Source: Streptomyces sp. NBC_01283
Lineage (GTDB): Bacteria; Actinomycetota; Actinomycetes; Streptomycetales; Streptomycetaceae
Direction of reading: 5' to 3'
DNA: 64,000 bases
Assembly (NCBI RefSeq): GCF_041435335.1
Contig: NZ_CP108430.1
Location: forward strand, 4,012,501 to 4,076,500
This document shows, one piece after another, positions 30,023 to 41,004 of the stretch. The translations under genes were made by a program, and so were the position numbers. The notes under the pieces were generated by a model. The model saw nothing but the letters and a program-made list of their open reading frames with translations. It did no database searches and was not told where the DNA came from. How positions within the stretch are numbered: the first letter of the stretch is position 1; every line of letters starts with the position of its first letter.

Positions 30023-30882
30023 TGTTGGCGACCTGCCATCTGCTCGAGCCGGGCAATGCGCTCCGCCATCGGCGGATGCGTGGAGAACATCTTGGACATG
30101 CCCTGCCCGGGACGGAAAGGGTTCGCAATCATCATGTGACTTGCCGTCTCGATGCGTGGCTCGGGGGGCAGCGGAAGCTGCTTGGTGCCCGCGTCGAGTT
30201 TGCGCAGGGCGCTCGCGAGGGCCAGTGGGTCCCCCGTGAGCTGTGCGCCGGACGCGTCGGCCTCGTACTCCCTGGAGCGGCTGATCGCGAGCTGGATGAC
30301 GGAGGCGGCCAGCGGGCCCAGGAGCATGATCAGCAGCATGCCGAAGATGCCGGGGCCTTCGTTGTCGTTCGACCTGCCGACCGGGATCAGCCAGGCGAAG
30401 TTGACGAGGAACATGATCACCGAGGCGAGGGCGCCGGCGACCGACGAGATCAGGATGTCGCGGTTGTAGACGTGGCTCAGCTCGTGGCCGATGACTCCGC
30501 GCAGCTCACGCTCGTCGAGGAGGCGCAGGATGCCGTCGGTGCAGCACACCGCCGCGTTGCGCGGATTGCGGCCGGTCGCGAAGGCGTTCGGCGCCTCGGT
30601 GGGCGAGATGTAGAGCCGGGGCATGGGCTGGCGGGCCTGGGTGGAGAGCTCGCGGACCATGCGATAGAGCTCGGGGGCCTCGAATTCGCTCACCGGGCGC
30701 GCGCGCATAGCGCGCAGGGCGAGCTTGTCGCTGTTCCAGTACGCGTACGCGTTGGTGCCGAGCGCCACGAAGAGTGCGACGATCAAGCCCGTACGTCCGA
30801 AGAAACTGCCGATGACGAGGATGAGAGCGGACAGTCCCCCGAGGAGTACGGCGGTCTTCAGCCCGTTGTGCCGGCGGTGCAC
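30019..30882 (-). CDS. htpX: Membrane zinc metalloprotease HtpX
   Basis: 287 residues, ATG at 30882. N-terminal membrane helices (~9-45), the family's [17 protein letters not shown] segment, zinc motif HELSH at residues 133-137 and the downstream [13 protein letters not shown] containing the third ligand Glu. Two further TM helices lie between. HtpX cleaves misfolded membrane proteins under membrane stress. It is distinct from the longer M48 protease at 2960. Overlaps yccF by four bases. Confidence 0.94.
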   Translation of the reverse strand: MHRRHNGLKTAVLLGGLSALILVIGSFFGRTGLIVALFVALGTNAYAYWNSDKLALRAMRARPVSEFEAPELYRMVRELSTQARQPMPRLYISPTEAPNAFATGRNPRNAAVCCTDGILRLLDERELRGVIGHELSHVYNRDILISSVAGALASVIMFLVNFAWLIPVGRSNDNEGPGIFGMLLIMLLGPLAASVIQLAISRSREYEADASGAQLTGDPLALASALRKLDAGTKQLPLPPEPRIETASHMMIANPFRPGQGMSKMFSTHPPMAERIARLEQMAGRQQ

Positions 30883-31010
30883 GGTGCGCCCTCCTGTGGT
30901 GCGTGGGGGAACCCTCTGTCTGCTGGTGCTTCCACTCTTCAGTGGACCCTCCCGTACTGGTCAACGCCAGGCGGGGAGCACTAGTTCCCTTGTGCACGCA
31001 GGAGCGGTGT

Positions 31011-31039
31011 GGGCCGCTCGGGTGATGCCCGAGCGGCCC
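31011..31039 (-). terminator. Terminator after nuoN
   Basis: Twelve-base perfect stem GGGCCGCTCGGG / CCCGAGCGGCCC with a TGATG loop, 19 bases beyond the nuoN stop. It ends the ten-gene complex I operon. Confidence 0.85.
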
Positions 31040-31058
31040 CCGCGGAGAAGGTGACGCG

Positions 31059-32597
31059 TCAGAAAAGGCCGGTGCCGGAGAACCTCAGGACGAGTTGCGG
31101 TGCTCCGGAGAGCGCGATGCCGAGGACCGCGGTGAGGGCGATGGCCGCCGTCAGGGGGGCCGGGACGCGGTGTTTGACCGGCTCGCCCTCGGGGGCGCGG
31201 AACAGCAGCGCGGTCCACTGGAGGTAGTAGAAGAGAGCGATCACCACGTTCACGGCCATCACCACGGCGAGCCAGCCCAGGCCCGCGTCGACCGCCGCCG
31301 AGAAGACGGTGACCTTCGCGAAGAGGCCGATGATGCCCGGCGGCAGGCCCGCGAGGCAGAGCAGGAAGAAGCCGAGCACCAGGGCCGCGAGCGGGCTTCG
31401 GGCGTAGAGGCCTCGGTAGTCGCTGACGCGGTTCAGGCGCTGCGTACGGCCGACAAGGGCGGCGACGGCGAAGGCGCCGAGGTTCACGGCCGCGTACATC
31501 AGGGCGTACGCGACGGTGGAGCCGACGGCCTTCTCGGCCTCCGCGGGGTTGTCGGCGTATCCGGCCGCCGCGATCGGCACGAGGAGGTATCCCGCCTGGC
31601 CGACCGAGGACCAGGCGAGCAGGCGTACCGCGCTGTACGCGCGCGTAGCCTGCTGGCGCAGCGCCGCCACGTTGCCCGCGGTCATGGTGAGGGCGGCGAG
31701 CACGGCGAGTGCCGGTCCCCACACGTCCGCGTACGAGGGGAACGCGACGACGGTGACGAGGATCAGGCCGGTGAAGCCGACCGCCTTGCCGACCACCGAG
31801 AGATACGCGGCGATCGGCAGCGGCGCGCCCACGTAGGTGTCGGGCACCCAGAAGTGGAAGGGCACGGCGGCCACCTTGAAGGCGAAGCCGACGAGGGTGA
31901 GGGCGACGCCGGTCTGGGCGAGCGTGTCCAGCTGCCCGTCGACATGCTGGAGCTCCTCGGCGATCTCCGTGAGGTGCAGGGTGCCGGTCGCGGCGTACAC
32001 GAAGCTGACGCCCATCAGCGTCACGGCGGTCGCGGTGACGGACGAGAGGAAGAACTTCAGGGCCGCTTCGGAGGACCGCTTGTCGCCGTGCCGCAGACCG
32101 ACGAGCGCGAAGGCGGGCAGGGAGGCGACCTCCAGGGCGACGATGAGCGTCGCGAGGTCGCGCGAGGCGGGCAGCAGCGCGGCACCCGCCGCGGAGGAGA
32201 GCAGCAGGAACCAGAACTCCCCTTCGGGGAGTTCCTTGTCGGTGCCGTTCGCGTCCTTGAGCGTGCTCATCGACAGCAGCGCGGCCAGCAGGGCGCCGCC
32301 GAGGACGAGCAGTTGGATGACGAGCGTGAAGCGGTCCGCGGTGTAGCTGCAGGCTTCGGCGCCGCCGGTCAGGCAGAACGTCGACCGGTCGTCGTTCAGG
32401 ATCGGCAGGAGTGAGAGCGCGGCGGCGGCAAGGCCCGCCACGGAGATCCAGCCGAGCAGCGCCTTCTTGTTGTCGCCCACGAAGAGGTCGGCGACGAGCA
32501 CGAGGAGACCGACGACCGCCGCGATGGTGGGCGGGGCGATCGCGAGCCAGTCGACGGACTGGACGACGCCGGCGGCGCTTTCGGCGGCCATGGTCAC
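31059..32597 (-). CDS. nuoN: Complex I membrane subunit NuoN
   Basis: 512 residues from GTG at 32597, six bases after AGGAGG; an ATG two codons later is a possible alternative. About 14 hydrophobic helices, with the antiporter-like core around LGVALTLVGFAFKVAAVPFHFWVPD and the conserved charged residues in the central helices. NuoN is one of three proton-pumping antiporter-like subunits. Its start overlaps the nuoM stop by four bases. Confidence 0.92.
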   Translation of the reverse strand: MTMAAESAAGVVQSVDWLAIAPPTIAAVVGLLVLVADLFVGDNKKALLGWISVAGLAAAALSLLPILNDDRSTFCLTGGAEACSYTADRFTLVIQLLVLGGALLAALLSMSTLKDANGTDKELPEGEFWFLLLSSAAGAALLPASRDLATLIVALEVASLPAFALVGLRHGDKRSSEAALKFFLSSVTATAVTLMGVSFVYAATGTLHLTEIAEELQHVDGQLDTLAQTGVALTLVGFAFKVAAVPFHFWVPDTYVGAPLPIAAYLSVVGKAVGFTGLILVTVVAFPSYADVWGPALAVLAALTMTAGNVAALRQQATRAYSAVRLLAWSSVGQAGYLLVPIAAAGYADNPAEAEKAVGSTVAYALMYAAVNLGAFAVAALVGRTQRLNRVSDYRGLYARSPLAALVLGFFLLCLAGLPPGIIGLFAKVTVFSAAVDAGLGWLAVVMAVNVVIALFYYLQWTALLFRAPEGEPVKHRVPAPLTAAIALTAVLGIALSGAPQLVLRFSGTGLF

Positions 32598-34192
32598 GAC
32601 TTGCCTCCTGAGAGGAGCTGCTGCACGGCCGGGTCGGTGAGGCCGAGCAGAGCGGCGGGCCAGAGTCCGGCGAGCACGGTGAGGGCGACGAGCGGCGTCC
32701 AGGCGGCGAACTCATAGCCCTGGACGTCGGCGAGCGCCGGGGTTTCGGTCTTGGCGGCACCCTGGGGCCCCTGAGCCACCGGGCCCATGCAGACACGGCG
32801 TACGACGATGAGCATGTACGCGGCGGTGAGCAGGGTGCCGAAGGCGGCGATCGCCATGAAGGTGAGGAAGGCCGGGCGGCTGAGGTCGTCGGCGGGCTTG
32901 AACGCGCCGAACAGGGCGAGCATCTCGCCCCAGAATCCGGCGAGGCCCGGAAGGCCGAGCGAGGCGACCGCGCCGAACGCGAGGAGGCCGCCGAGGCGGG
33001 GTGCCTTGCCGTAGAGCGCGGCGCCCGATTCCTGCGCGAGGGTGTCGAGGTCGCTGGTGCCGGTGCGGTCCTTCAGCGCACCGACGAGGAAGAACAGCAG
33101 GCCGGTGATGAGGCCGTGCGCGATGTTGGCGAACAGCGCGCCGTTCACGCCGGTCGGGCTCATCGTCGAGATGCCGAGGAGCACGAAGCCCATGTGGCCC
33201 ACGGACGAGTACGCGATGAGGCGCTTGAGGTCGCCCTTCGCGCCCTGCTTGGCGAGGGCGAGGCAGGCGAGCGAGCCGTAGATGATCCCGACGACCGCGA
33301 AGGCCGCGAGGTACGGCGCGAAGGTGTGCATCCCGTCGGGTGCGATCGGCAGCAGGATCCGGACGAACCCGTACGTTCCCATCTTCAGCAGCACACCGGC
33401 CAGCAGGACCGAGCCGACGGTGGGCGCGGCGGTGTGCGCGTCCGGCAGCCAGCTGTGCAGCGGCCACATCGGCGTCTTGACCGCGAGCCCGATCCCGATC
33501 GCCAGAACGGCGATGACCTGCACGGATGTGGTCAGGCCCCGGCCGTTGTCAGTGGCGAGTGCCACCATGTCGAATGTGCCGGACTTGAGGCCGATGAGGA
33601 GGAGACCGAGCAGCATCACGACGGAGCCGAGCAGCGTGTAGAGGATGAACTTCCAGGCAGCCTGCGTGCGTTCGGCGCCGCCCCAGCGGGCGATGAGGAA
33701 GTACATCGGGATGAGGACCATCTCGAACGCCAGGAAGAACAGCAGCAGATCGAGGACGGCGAAGGTCGCGAGGGTGCCGGACTCGAGCACGAGGATCAGC
33801 GCGACGAATGCCTTGGGAGACGGGCCCGTTGGCATTTTGAAGTAGGAGTACAGCGCGCAGAGGAAGGTCAGCAGCGCGGTCAGGACCAGGAGGGGGAGCG
33901 AGATGCCGTCGATGCCGAGGTGGATGCGCACGTCGAGTGCGGGGATCCAGCTGATATCGGTCGTGGCCTGCATCTTTGACGGGTGGTCATGGTCGAAGCC
34001 GAGCGCGAGAGTGATCGCGGCGATGAGGATCACGCCGGTCACGAGCACGCCGTGGCGGAGCACCGCCTGGTCGGGTGACTTCCCCTTCAGTCCTGGCGGG
34101 GCGGGCAGGAGAGCCGCGACGGCGCCGATGAGCGGGCCGACCACGATCAACGCGAGAAGAAGCTGCATCACGGATTCACTGATATCGATCAC
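32594..34192 (-). CDS. nuoM: Complex I membrane subunit NuoM
   Basis: 532 residues from GTG at 34192; an ATG at the ninth codon is an alternative. Multi-helix antiporter-like subunit with GLAVKTPMWPLHSWLPDAHTAAP, the conserved quinone/proton-translocating segment, and FALVILVLESG-type helices. It starts seven bases after the nuoL stop region and ends overlapping nuoN. Confidence 0.93.
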   Translation of the reverse strand: MIDISESVMQLLLALIVVGPLIGAVAALLPAPPGLKGKSPDQAVLRHGVLVTGVILIAAITLALGFDHDHPSKMQATTDISWIPALDVRIHLGIDGISLPLLVLTALLTFLCALYSYFKMPTGPSPKAFVALILVLESGTLATFAVLDLLLFFLAFEMVLIPMYFLIARWGGAERTQAAWKFILYTLLGSVVMLLGLLLIGLKSGTFDMVALATDNGRGLTTSVQVIAVLAIGIGLAVKTPMWPLHSWLPDAHTAAPTVGSVLLAGVLLKMGTYGFVRILLPIAPDGMHTFAPYLAAFAVVGIIYGSLACLALAKQGAKGDLKRLIAYSSVGHMGFVLLGISTMSPTGVNGALFANIAHGLITGLLFFLVGALKDRTGTSDLDTLAQESGAALYGKAPRLGGLLAFGAVASLGLPGLAGFWGEMLALFGAFKPADDLSRPAFLTFMAIAAFGTLLTAAYMLIVVRRVCMGPVAQGPQGAAKTETPALADVQGYEFAAWTPLVALTVLAGLWPAALLGLTDPAVQQLLSGGKS

Positions 34193-34198
34193 GGCTGC

Positions 34199-36193
34199 TC
34201 ACGCTCCGACGGTGGCGACGAGGACGGCGGCGACAGCCAGGACGACGGTGCCTGCGAGCAGCGCGCTCAAGTAGGTCTGCACATTGCCGGTCTGCGCGCG
34301 GCGGACGGCCGCGCCGAGCCAGCGGGGTGCGGTGCCCGCGCCGCGTACGTAGGTGTCGACGACCTCGCGGTCGAGGAACCGGACGAGGCGTGCGGCGGCC
34401 TGGACGGGGCGCACGAACAGGGCGGTGTACACGGCGTCGAGGTGGAAGCCGACGGCGGCGTGCCGGTGCAGCGGCCCGAGCAGGAGGCGGCCGGGGTCGG
34501 CCGGGTCGTGGGCGGCGGCCACGTCTCCGTAGGCGGGGGTGTGGGTGGCGATGGCCTCGGCCTCGACGACGCCTCCGTCGGCTCCCGCGTCGGCGGCGAC
34601 CGCGCCCATCGGATGCCGGGCGGCGAGCGCCGTGGTGTGGCGCCACGCGCCGTACGTGACGAGTCCGCCGACGAGGGCGAATCCCGTGCCGAGTACGGAG
34701 GTGGTGAGGGTCGGGGTGAGCGAGTGGCCGTCGAACCAGTCCGGCAGGACACCGACGGTGAGGCCGAAGGCGAGTGAGGGGACGGCGAGCACCCAGAGCA
34801 CGGCGATCATCGTGACGGGCTGCCTGCCGTGGTCGGGGGCTGCGGGGCCCCTGCCGTTGAAGGCGAGCAGCCACAGGCGCGTCGCGTAGGCGGCGGTGAG
34901 GAGGGCGGTCAGCAGACCGGCGATCAGGACGATCCAGCCCGCCGCGGTGGGGGCGGTCTCGGAGTGGCCGGTGGCCGCGTGCTCGGCGGCGCCCAGGACG
35001 GCTTCCTTGGAGAAGAAGCCGCTGAACGGCGGGATCGCGGCGAGCGCGAGGAGCGCCACGGTCATCGTCCAGAACGCGTCGGGGACCCGGTCGCGCAGGC
35101 CCTTCATGCGGGACATCGCGGCGAGGGAGTTGGTGCCGGCGGCGTGGATGATCACGCCCGCGCCGAGGAAGAGGAGTGCCTTGAACGCGCCGTGCGAGAG
35201 GAGGTGGAAGACGGCGGCACCGCGGTCGCCGACGGCGAGGGCGCCGGTCAGATAGCCGAGCTGGCCGATCGTCGAGTAGGCGAGGACGCGCTTGATGTCG
35301 TCCTGGGCGAGCGCCGCGAGGGCCGAGCCGGCCATCGTGACGGCGGCCATGACGGCGAGGACGACCAGGGCCGCCGACGAGGCGGCGAAGATCGGGAGGA
35401 GCCGGGCCACGAAGTAGACACCGGCGGCGACCATCGTCGCGGCGTGGATGAGCGCGGAGACGGGCGTGGGGCCCGCCATCGCGTCGGGCAGCCAGGTGTG
35501 CAGCGGGAACTGCGCCGACTTGCCCGCCACACCGGCGAGGAGCAGCAGGGCGATCAGCGTCGGGTGGTCGAGGCCGCCGTCCGCGACCTTCGCGAGGATG
35601 GTCGTGATGCGGAACGACCCGGCGTCGACTGCGAGCGCGAACAGGCCGATCAGGAAGGGGACGTCGCCGAGCTTGGTGACGAGGAAGGCCTTGAGGGAGG
35701 CCGCGCGGGCTTCGGGCGTCTCCCAGTAGTGGCCGACGAGGAAGTACGAGCAGATGCCCATGATCTCCCAGCCGACCAGGAGCACCATCAGGTCGCCGGA
35801 GTAGACGACGAGCAGCATCGCGGAGGTGAAGAGGGAGACGAGAGCGGCGTACGAGGGGTAGCGCGGGTCGTCGCGCAGGTAACCCGTCGAGTAGATCTGC
35901 ACGCAGGAGGCGACGACGCCGACGAGTACGGCGACGAGGGCGGCGAAGCCGTCGATGTGCAGGGCGAGTTCGACGGGGACCGAGCCGGTCGGGGTGAGCT
36001 CGGTCGCGGAGTCGATGTCGGCGCCGCCGCCGTGGCGGGCGGCGACCAGGACGGCGATGACCAGCGCCGCCAGGGTGGGCAGCACCGCGAGGGGGCGTAC
36101 GAGACCCGGGACGGTGCGGCCGAGCAGCAGGCCGGCGAGCGAGCCGAGGAACGGCAGGAGGGGGACGAGTACGGCGAGGGTGGTCGTGGTCAC
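34199..36193 (-). CDS. nuoL: Complex I membrane subunit NuoL
   Basis: 664 residues from GTG at 36193. The antiporter-like core includes [25 protein letters not shown], with the conserved acidic residues, and [36 protein letters not shown]. The C-terminal part contains the long lateral helix expected of NuoL. Overlaps the nuoK stop by four bases (GTGA). Confidence 0.94.
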   Translation of the reverse strand: MTTTTLAVLVPLLPFLGSLAGLLLGRTVPGLVRPLAVLPTLAALVIAVLVAARHGGGADIDSATELTPTGSVPVELALHIDGFAALVAVLVGVVASCVQIYSTGYLRDDPRYPSYAALVSLFTSAMLLVVYSGDLMVLLVGWEIMGICSYFLVGHYWETPEARAASLKAFLVTKLGDVPFLIGLFALAVDAGSFRITTILAKVADGGLDHPTLIALLLLAGVAGKSAQFPLHTWLPDAMAGPTPVSALIHAATMVAAGVYFVARLLPIFAASSAALVVLAVMAAVTMAGSALAALAQDDIKRVLAYSTIGQLGYLTGALAVGDRGAAVFHLLSHGAFKALLFLGAGVIIHAAGTNSLAAMSRMKGLRDRVPDAFWTMTVALLALAAIPPFSGFFSKEAVLGAAEHAATGHSETAPTAAGWIVLIAGLLTALLTAAYATRLWLLAFNGRGPAAPDHGRQPVTMIAVLWVLAVPSLAFGLTVGVLPDWFDGHSLTPTLTTSVLGTGFALVGGLVTYGAWRHTTALAARHPMGAVAADAGADGGVVEAEAIATHTPAYGDVAAAHDPADPGRLLLGPLHRHAAVGFHLDAVYTALFVRPVQAAARLVRFLDREVVDTYVRGAGTAPRWLGAAVRRAQTGNVQTYLSALLAGTVVLAVAAVLVATVGA

Positions 36194-36603
36194 GCGGTGG
36201 CCTCAGCCTTCTGCGACTTCTTCGGCTTCTCTGCCGTCTCCGCCGGGGCGGGTTCTTCGGCGGCGGCGCCCTCGGCGTCGTCATCGGGGTCGTCGGGGCG
36301 CTCGGCGGTGTCGCGGAGTTCGTCGACGGCGGAGGAGCCGCGGTTGCGGTAGACCGCCAGGACGATCGCGAGGCCGATGCCGATCTCCGCCGCGGCGATG
36401 GCGATGGTGAAGAGGGTCAGGGCCTGGCCGGAGTGGAGGGCGTCGCGGAGCCAGACGTCGAAGGCGACCAGGTTGAGGTTGACGGCGTTGAGCATCAGCT
36501 CGACGGACATCAGGACCAGGATCGCGTTGCGGCGGGCGAGGACTCCGTACAGGCCTACGCAGAAGAGGAGAACGGCCAGGACGGCGGGATAGGCGAGGTG
36601 CAT
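36190..36603 (-). CDS. nuoK: Complex I membrane subunit NuoK, with extended tail
   Basis: 137 residues from ATG at 36603, which overlaps nuoJ by four bases (ATGA). Three membrane helices carry the conserved acidic residues ([33 protein letters not shown]). The usual protein is about 100 residues; here a further 37 residues of Asp/Glu/Pro/Ala/Lys-rich, low-complexity sequence extend the C-terminus. The core is normal, so function is expected to be kept. Confidence 0.93.
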   Translation of the reverse strand: MHLAYPAVLAVLLFCVGLYGVLARRNAILVLMSVELMLNAVNLNLVAFDVWLRDALHSGQALTLFTIAIAAAEIGIGLAIVLAVYRNRGSSAVDELRDTAERPDDPDDDAEGAAAEEPAPAETAEKPKKSQKAEATA

Positions 36604-37259
36604 CAGCGCTGCTCCTTGTCGCTGGGGGCACCGGTCGTGGGGCTGTCGCCGGGGGCGCCGGTCAGGCGGGTCATGCGGGCGTTCCTGCGGGAGAGGACGA
36701 TCGCGCCGACCAGGGCGGCGAGGAGCAGGACCGAGAGGGCCTCGAAGGGCAGTACCCAGTGCTGGAAGAGGAACTTCCCGGTCACCGCGGTGGAGCCCTG
36801 GGCCTCGTCGGCGGCGCGGTCGAGGTCGATCCAGGTCGTCCGGAAGGCGTCGACGACGACCCACACCAGCGCGGCGGCCGCGAGGACGGCTACCGCGAGC
36901 GCGACCGGGCGGTTGCCCGAATCGGCGTCCGGGGAGCGGCCGATGGGGGCCCGGGTGAGCATCAGTCCGAACAGGAGGAGGACGACGACGGAGCCGACGT
37001 AGATCAGTACCTGCACCCAGGCGATGAACTCGGCGGTGAGCAGGAGGTACTCGACGGCCAGGCCGCCGAGGGTCGCCACTAGCCAGAGAGCGGCGTGCAC
37101 CAGCTGCTTGGTGGTGACGGTGACGATCGCCGAGCCGAGGGTGACGAGGCCGACCAGGAGGAAGGCGATCTCCACTCCCGTCGGGGAGAGGAAGCCCTGG
37201 GGGGCGTTGGCCGCCAGCGGGGCGTTGGCCGCCAGGGCGGCGGTGGCTGCGAGGGTCAC
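36603..37259 (-). CDS. nuoJ: Complex I membrane subunit NuoJ
   Basis: 218 residues from GTG at 37259, after GGAGGGAG; overlaps nuoI by four bases. Four to five membrane helices, with [35 protein letters not shown] being the conserved NuoJ core with a pi-bulge region. N-terminus contains two Ala/Asn-rich imperfect repeats ([13 protein letters not shown]). Confidence 0.92.
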   Translation of the reverse strand: MTLAATAALAANAPLAANAPQGFLSPTGVEIAFLLVGLVTLGSAIVTVTTKQLVHAALWLVATLGGLAVEYLLLTAEFIAWVQVLIYVGSVVVLLLFGLMLTRAPIGRSPDADSGNRPVALAVAVLAAAALVWVVVDAFRTTWIDLDRAADEAQGSTAVTGKFLFQHWVLPFEALSVLLLAALVGAIVLSRRNARMTRLTGAPGDSPTTGAPSDKEQR

Positions 37260-37888
37260 GCGTCTCCCTCCGGTGCGGACGGCGCTTCGGGGGACGGTGC
37301 TTCGGAGGACGGCGCTTCCGGGGACGCGGCGGCGGCTTCGGCTGCCTGAGCGGCTTCGGCTTCCTGGGCCGCGGCCAGCTTCTCCGCCGCCTTGCGTGCC
37401 GTGACGATTTCCTTGGGGTCCTCGGCGGCGGGGTCCAGGGCCGGCGGGGCCGGGACCGTCCACATCCAGTCGCGGAGCTTGTCGCGCTCGTGGGTGAGTT
37501 CGTGGATGTCGGTCTCGGCGTACTCGAACTCCGGGGACCAGAACAGTGCGTCGAAGGGGCAGACCTCGATGCAGATGCCGCAGTACATGCAGAGGGAGAA
37601 GTCGATGGCGAAGCGGTCGAGGACGTTGCGGCTGCGCTCGCGCCCGCCTTCGACGGCCGGCGGCACCGTCTCCTTGTGGGAGTCGATGTAGATGCACCAG
37701 TCCGGGCACTCGCGGGCGCAGAGCATGCAGACCGTGCAGTTCTCCTCGAAGAGCCCGATGACGCCCCGGGTGCGGGGCGGGAGTTCGGGCTGGTGCTCCG
37801 GGTACTGCTCGGTGACGGTTTTCTTCGTCATCGTGCGGAGGGTGACGGCGAGGCCCTTGGCCAGGCCGGATCCGGGGATCGGGGCCAC
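37256..37888 (-). CDS. nuoI: Complex I iron-sulfur subunit NuoI, with extended tail
   Basis: 210 residues from GTG at 37888, overlapping the last base of nuoH. Two ferredoxin-type motifs, [12 protein letters not shown] and [12 protein letters not shown], bind two 4Fe-4S clusters (N6a/N6b). The last ~55 residues are an Ala/Glu/Pro repeat tail ([15 protein letters not shown]), much longer than usual. NuoI passes electrons toward NuoB. Confidence 0.94.
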   Translation of the reverse strand: MAPIPGSGLAKGLAVTLRTMTKKTVTEQYPEHQPELPPRTRGVIGLFEENCTVCMLCARECPDWCIYIDSHKETVPPAVEGGRERSRNVLDRFAIDFSLCMYCGICIEVCPFDALFWSPEFEYAETDIHELTHERDKLRDWMWTVPAPPALDPAAEDPKEIVTARKAAEKLAAAQEAEAAQAAEAAAASPEAPSSEAPSPEAPSAPEGDA

Positions 37889-38856
37889 TAGTTGATCGCC
37901 ACCTTCACGATGCCGGTGAGCGCGATCTGCGCGAGTGCGAGGGGGACGAGGAGGGTCCAGGAGAGCTTCTGGAGCTGGTCCTCGCGGAGACGGGGGTAGC
38001 TGACGCGGAGCCAGATCACCACGAAGGCGAGCAGTCCGGTCTTCAGGAGGGTCCAGACCCAGCCGAGGCCGTCGGCACCCCATGGGCCGTGCCAGCCGCC
38101 GAGGAACAGGACGGTGGTGAGGCCGCAGAGGACGACGATTCCGGCGTACTCGGCGAGCAGGAAGAGGGCGAATCGGAGGCCCGTGTACTCGGTGTACGCG
38201 CCGAAGATGATCTCCGAGTCGGCGACCGGCATGTCGAAGGGCGGGCGCTGGAGTTCGGCGAGGCCCGCGACGAAGAAGACGAGGGCGCCGACGATCTGCC
38301 AGGGCAGCCACCACCACTCGAAGGCGTTGAGGATGCCGGGCAGCGAGACCGTCCCGGCGGCCATCGCCACGGAGGCCGCGGCGAGCAGCATCGGGAGTTC
38401 GTACGCCAGGAGCTGGGCGGCGGTGCGCAGGCCGCCGAGGAGGGAGAACTTGTTGGCGCTCGCCCAGCCCGCCATGAGCGAGCCGAGTACGCCGACGCCC
38501 ATGACCGCGAGCACGAAGAAGATGCCCGCGTCGACGAGTTGGCCGACGGCGCCTTCGCTCGGGCCGATGGGGATGGCGATCAGGACGAGGAGGTACGGCA
38601 GCAGGGCGACGGCGGGGGCGAGCTGGAAGATGCGGCGGTCGGCCTCGGCCGGTACGACGTCTTCCTTCTGCGCGAACTTGACTCCGTCGGCGACGAGCTG
38701 GGCCCAGCCGTGGAATCCGCCCGCGTGCATGGGGCCGAGGCGGCCCTGCATGTGGGCCATCACCTTGTGCTCGGTCTGGCCGATGACCAGGGGCAGGACC
38801 ATGAAGACGGCGAAGACGATGAGGAGACGCAGGGCGACGTCGAGCGCGTCGGTCAC
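37888..38856 (-). CDS. nuoH: Complex I membrane subunit NuoH
   Basis: 322 residues from GTG at 38856, overlapping the nuoC stop by four bases. Eight hydrophobic helices; the quinone-channel loops [19 protein letters not shown] and [26 protein letters not shown] are highly conserved. NuoH anchors the peripheral arm and forms part of the quinone site with NuoB and NuoD. Confidence 0.95.
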   Translation of the reverse strand: MTDALDVALRLLIVFAVFMVLPLVIGQTEHKVMAHMQGRLGPMHAGGFHGWAQLVADGVKFAQKEDVVPAEADRRIFQLAPAVALLPYLLVLIAIPIGPSEGAVGQLVDAGIFFVLAVMGVGVLGSLMAGWASANKFSLLGGLRTAAQLLAYELPMLLAAASVAMAAGTVSLPGILNAFEWWWLPWQIVGALVFFVAGLAELQRPPFDMPVADSEIIFGAYTEYTGLRFALFLLAEYAGIVVLCGLTTVLFLGGWHGPWGADGLGWVWTLLKTGLLAFVVIWLRVSYPRLREDQLQKLSWTLLVPLALAQIALTGIVKVAIN

Positions 38857-39920
38857 TCCGAGCCTCCTGCGCGGTTGTCCTCTGTGCCGGCTGTGCCGGC
38901 TGTGTCGGCCGTTTCAGGTGTGCTGTCGGTGCTGTCGGTGCCTTCGGTGCTGGTGTCGCCGGTGTCGGTGTCGGGGGTTTTGGGCGGCTCCGGGGTTTCC
39001 CGTACCGGCTTCTCTGGGGTCTCGAATGCCGGGCGGGCCTGGTGCCATGGGGCGTCGGAAGCGGCTTCGGGGGCCGCTTTCGGCTTCGCCTCGGGAGACT
39101 TCGCCTCGGGAGACTTCGGCTCGGGAGACTTCGCCTCGGGCGCCGGCTCCCCCGCCGGTCGCTGCGACGCCGAGCCCTGGCTCACGCTGCGCGTCCGGCG
39201 CGGAGTCGGAGGCTCGGGCTGCGCCCCCTCCGCCTGACCGGCAGCCGCCGCGCCCGCCTGGCTCGCCGAGCCCTCCCCCGCCGTCCGCGTCCGGCGGACC
39301 GGGCGGTCGCCCGCCGCGCGGGCTGCGCCGCGGGCCGGGCGGGCCGGGGCAGCGGGGAGCTGGCCCTTCAGGGGGCCCCATTCGTTCGGGTCGGGTACGC
39401 CGGGCGGCAGCATCTGGCGGCGCTTGGGCCCGCCGTGCTCCGACTCCCCCGGCTCCTTCGCACCGGGCCACGCCTTGGCGACCCGGGCCGCCAGGACGAA
39501 GTCCTTGCGGAGGGGGTGGCCTTCGAAGGTGTCCGGGAGGAGCAGCGGCACGAGGTGCGGGTGGCCCTCGAAAGCGACGCCGAACATCTCGTGCGTCTCG
39601 CGCTCGTGCCACGCCGCGCCCGCGTAGACGCCGACCGCGGTCGGCAGCACCGGGGCGTCGTGCGGAACGGTCGTACGGATGAGGAGACGTCGTACCGGAG
39701 AGAGGGCGACGACATGGGCCGAGACCTGGAAGCCCGTGCCCGGTTCATCGACGGCGCTCAGCCAGTCGAAGTAGGTGCAGGTCAGGGTCGTGCGCGCGGT
39801 TTCGAGCGCCGCGATCCACGAGCTCGGCGGGACGTCGACCGTCAAGAGGTCGTACGACTCGTCCGCCGTGGCCTCCGCACCGAAGAGCTCCTCGACGGGG
39901 CTCGGCAGCCAGCCGGTCAT
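38853..39920 (-). CDS. nuoC: Complex I subunit NuoC with long disordered tail
   Basis: 355 residues from ATG at 39920, overlapping nuoB by four bases (ATGA). Residues ~1-165 are a standard 30-kDa subunit: [30 protein letters not shown] and [12 protein letters not shown]. The remaining ~190 residues are low complexity, rich in Pro, Ala, Glu, Ser, Thr, with repeated KSPEA units and a Thr/Asp/Ser run. No NuoD domain is fused, although NuoC-NuoD fusions occur elsewhere. Confidence 0.92.
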   Translation of the reverse strand: MTGWLPSPVEELFGAEATADESYDLLTVDVPPSSWIAALETARTTLTCTYFDWLSAVDEPGTGFQVSAHVVALSPVRRLLIRTTVPHDAPVLPTAVGVYAGAAWHERETHEMFGVAFEGHPHLVPLLLPDTFEGHPLRKDFVLAARVAKAWPGAKEPGESEHGGPKRRQMLPPGVPDPNEWGPLKGQLPAAPARPARGAARAAGDRPVRRTRTAGEGSASQAGAAAAGQAEGAQPEPPTPRRTRSVSQGSASQRPAGEPAPEAKSPEPKSPEAKSPEAKPKAAPEAASDAPWHQARPAFETPEKPVRETPEPPKTPDTDTGDTSTEGTDSTDSTPETADTAGTAGTEDNRAGGSE

Positions 39921-40624
39921 GCCTTCCCCTCCCCCGGCGTCGAGGCGTCCGGCGCCACCGGCGGCTTCACGAGCCCGCTCTGGAGAGCCGCCGCCGAAGG
40001 CCGGTTGCCATTGCCCTTCCCGCTGCCGCCGCCCTTCCCGCTGCCGTTGCCGTACCGCTCGCTCAGCGACTCCGACGCGATCTTCTCCTGGAGCTTGAGG
40101 ATGCCCTGGAGGAGCGCCTCGGGCCGGGGCGGGCAGCCGGGTACGTACACATCGACCGGAATGATCTGGTCGACGCCCTTGGTCACCGCGTACGAATCCC
40201 AGTACGGGCCGCCGCAGTTGGAGCAGGCGCCGAAGGAGATGACGTACTTGGGCTCGGGCATCTGCTCGTACAGGCGCTTCACGGCCGGGGCCATCTTGTC
40301 CGTGACCGTGCCGGAGACGACCATCAGGTCGGCCTGTCGCGGCCCCGGCGCGAACGGGATCACGCCGAGCCGGATGAAGTCGTGCCGGGCCATGGAGGCG
40401 GCGATGAACTCGATGGCGCAACAGGCGAGGCCGAAGTTGAAGACCCACAACGAGTACCGGCGGCCCCAGTTGAGGACCACCTTCATCGGCTCGGGGGCCA
40501 GGCGCGAGAGCACGCCGAGCTTCTCCGGCTCGGGGCGCAGCACCGGCTCCGGCAGATCGACGGAGGCGGAGCCGGACGCGGGAGCGGAAACCGGGGTGGA
40601 AGCGGAAGCGGGGGTCACGTCCAT
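39917..40624 (-). CDS. nuoB: Complex I iron-sulfur subunit NuoB
   Basis: 235 residues from ATG at 40624; a GTG two codons later (40618) overlaps the nuoA stop in the GTGA pattern used throughout this operon and may be the true start. It has the N2 cluster ligands: [23 protein letters not shown] and [11 protein letters not shown]. Flanked by a Ser/Ala/Pro-rich N-terminus (~25 residues) and a Gly/Lys/Asn-rich C-terminal tail not seen in most NuoB proteins. Confidence 0.94.
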   Translation of the reverse strand: MDVTPASASTPVSAPASGSASVDLPEPVLRPEPEKLGVLSRLAPEPMKVVLNWGRRYSLWVFNFGLACCAIEFIAASMARHDFIRLGVIPFAPGPRQADLMVVSGTVTDKMAPAVKRLYEQMPEPKYVISFGACSNCGGPYWDSYAVTKGVDQIIPVDVYVPGCPPRPEALLQGILKLQEKIASESLSERYGNGSGKGGGSGKGNGNRPSAAALQSGLVKPPVAPDASTPGEGKA

Positions 40625-41004
40625 GTGAGGACGCCCTTCTTGTATGCGTACAGCAGGCCCACGGTCAGGAAGCCGAGGAAGATGAACATCTCCACCAGCG
40701 TCGTCGCACCGTAGCCGGGCGCGGCGAAAACCGTCGCCCATGGAAAGAGGAAGATCGAGTCGACGGCGAAGATGACGTAGAGGAACGCGTAGACGTAGTA
40801 GCGGACCTGGGTGTGGGCCCAGCCCTCGCCGACCGGGTCGACACCGCACTCGTACGTCAGGAGCTTCTCGGGTGTCGGCACGACGGGCCGCAACAGCCGC
40901 CCCGCGCCGAAGGCTACGGCGACGAACAGCACGCCGACCACGGCGAGCAGTCCGACGACGGAGTACGACTGGTAGTAGCTCGCCGCGACATTCGGCACGT
41001 GCAC
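40615..41004 (-). CDS. nuoA: Complex I membrane subunit NuoA
   Basis: 129 residues from GTG at 41004; first gene of the operon. Three membrane helices with the conserved [33 protein letters not shown] segment (shown here in part) containing the quinone-loop Cys. The promoter must be in the 290-base divergent gap shared with the kinase gene at 41298. Confidence 0.93.
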   Translation of the reverse strand: MHVPNVAASYYQSYSVVGLLAVVGVLFVAVAFGAGRLLRPVVPTPEKLLTYECGVDPVGEGWAHTQVRYYVYAFLYVIFAVDSIFLFPWATVFAAPGYGATTLVEMFIFLGFLTVGLLYAYKKGVLTWT

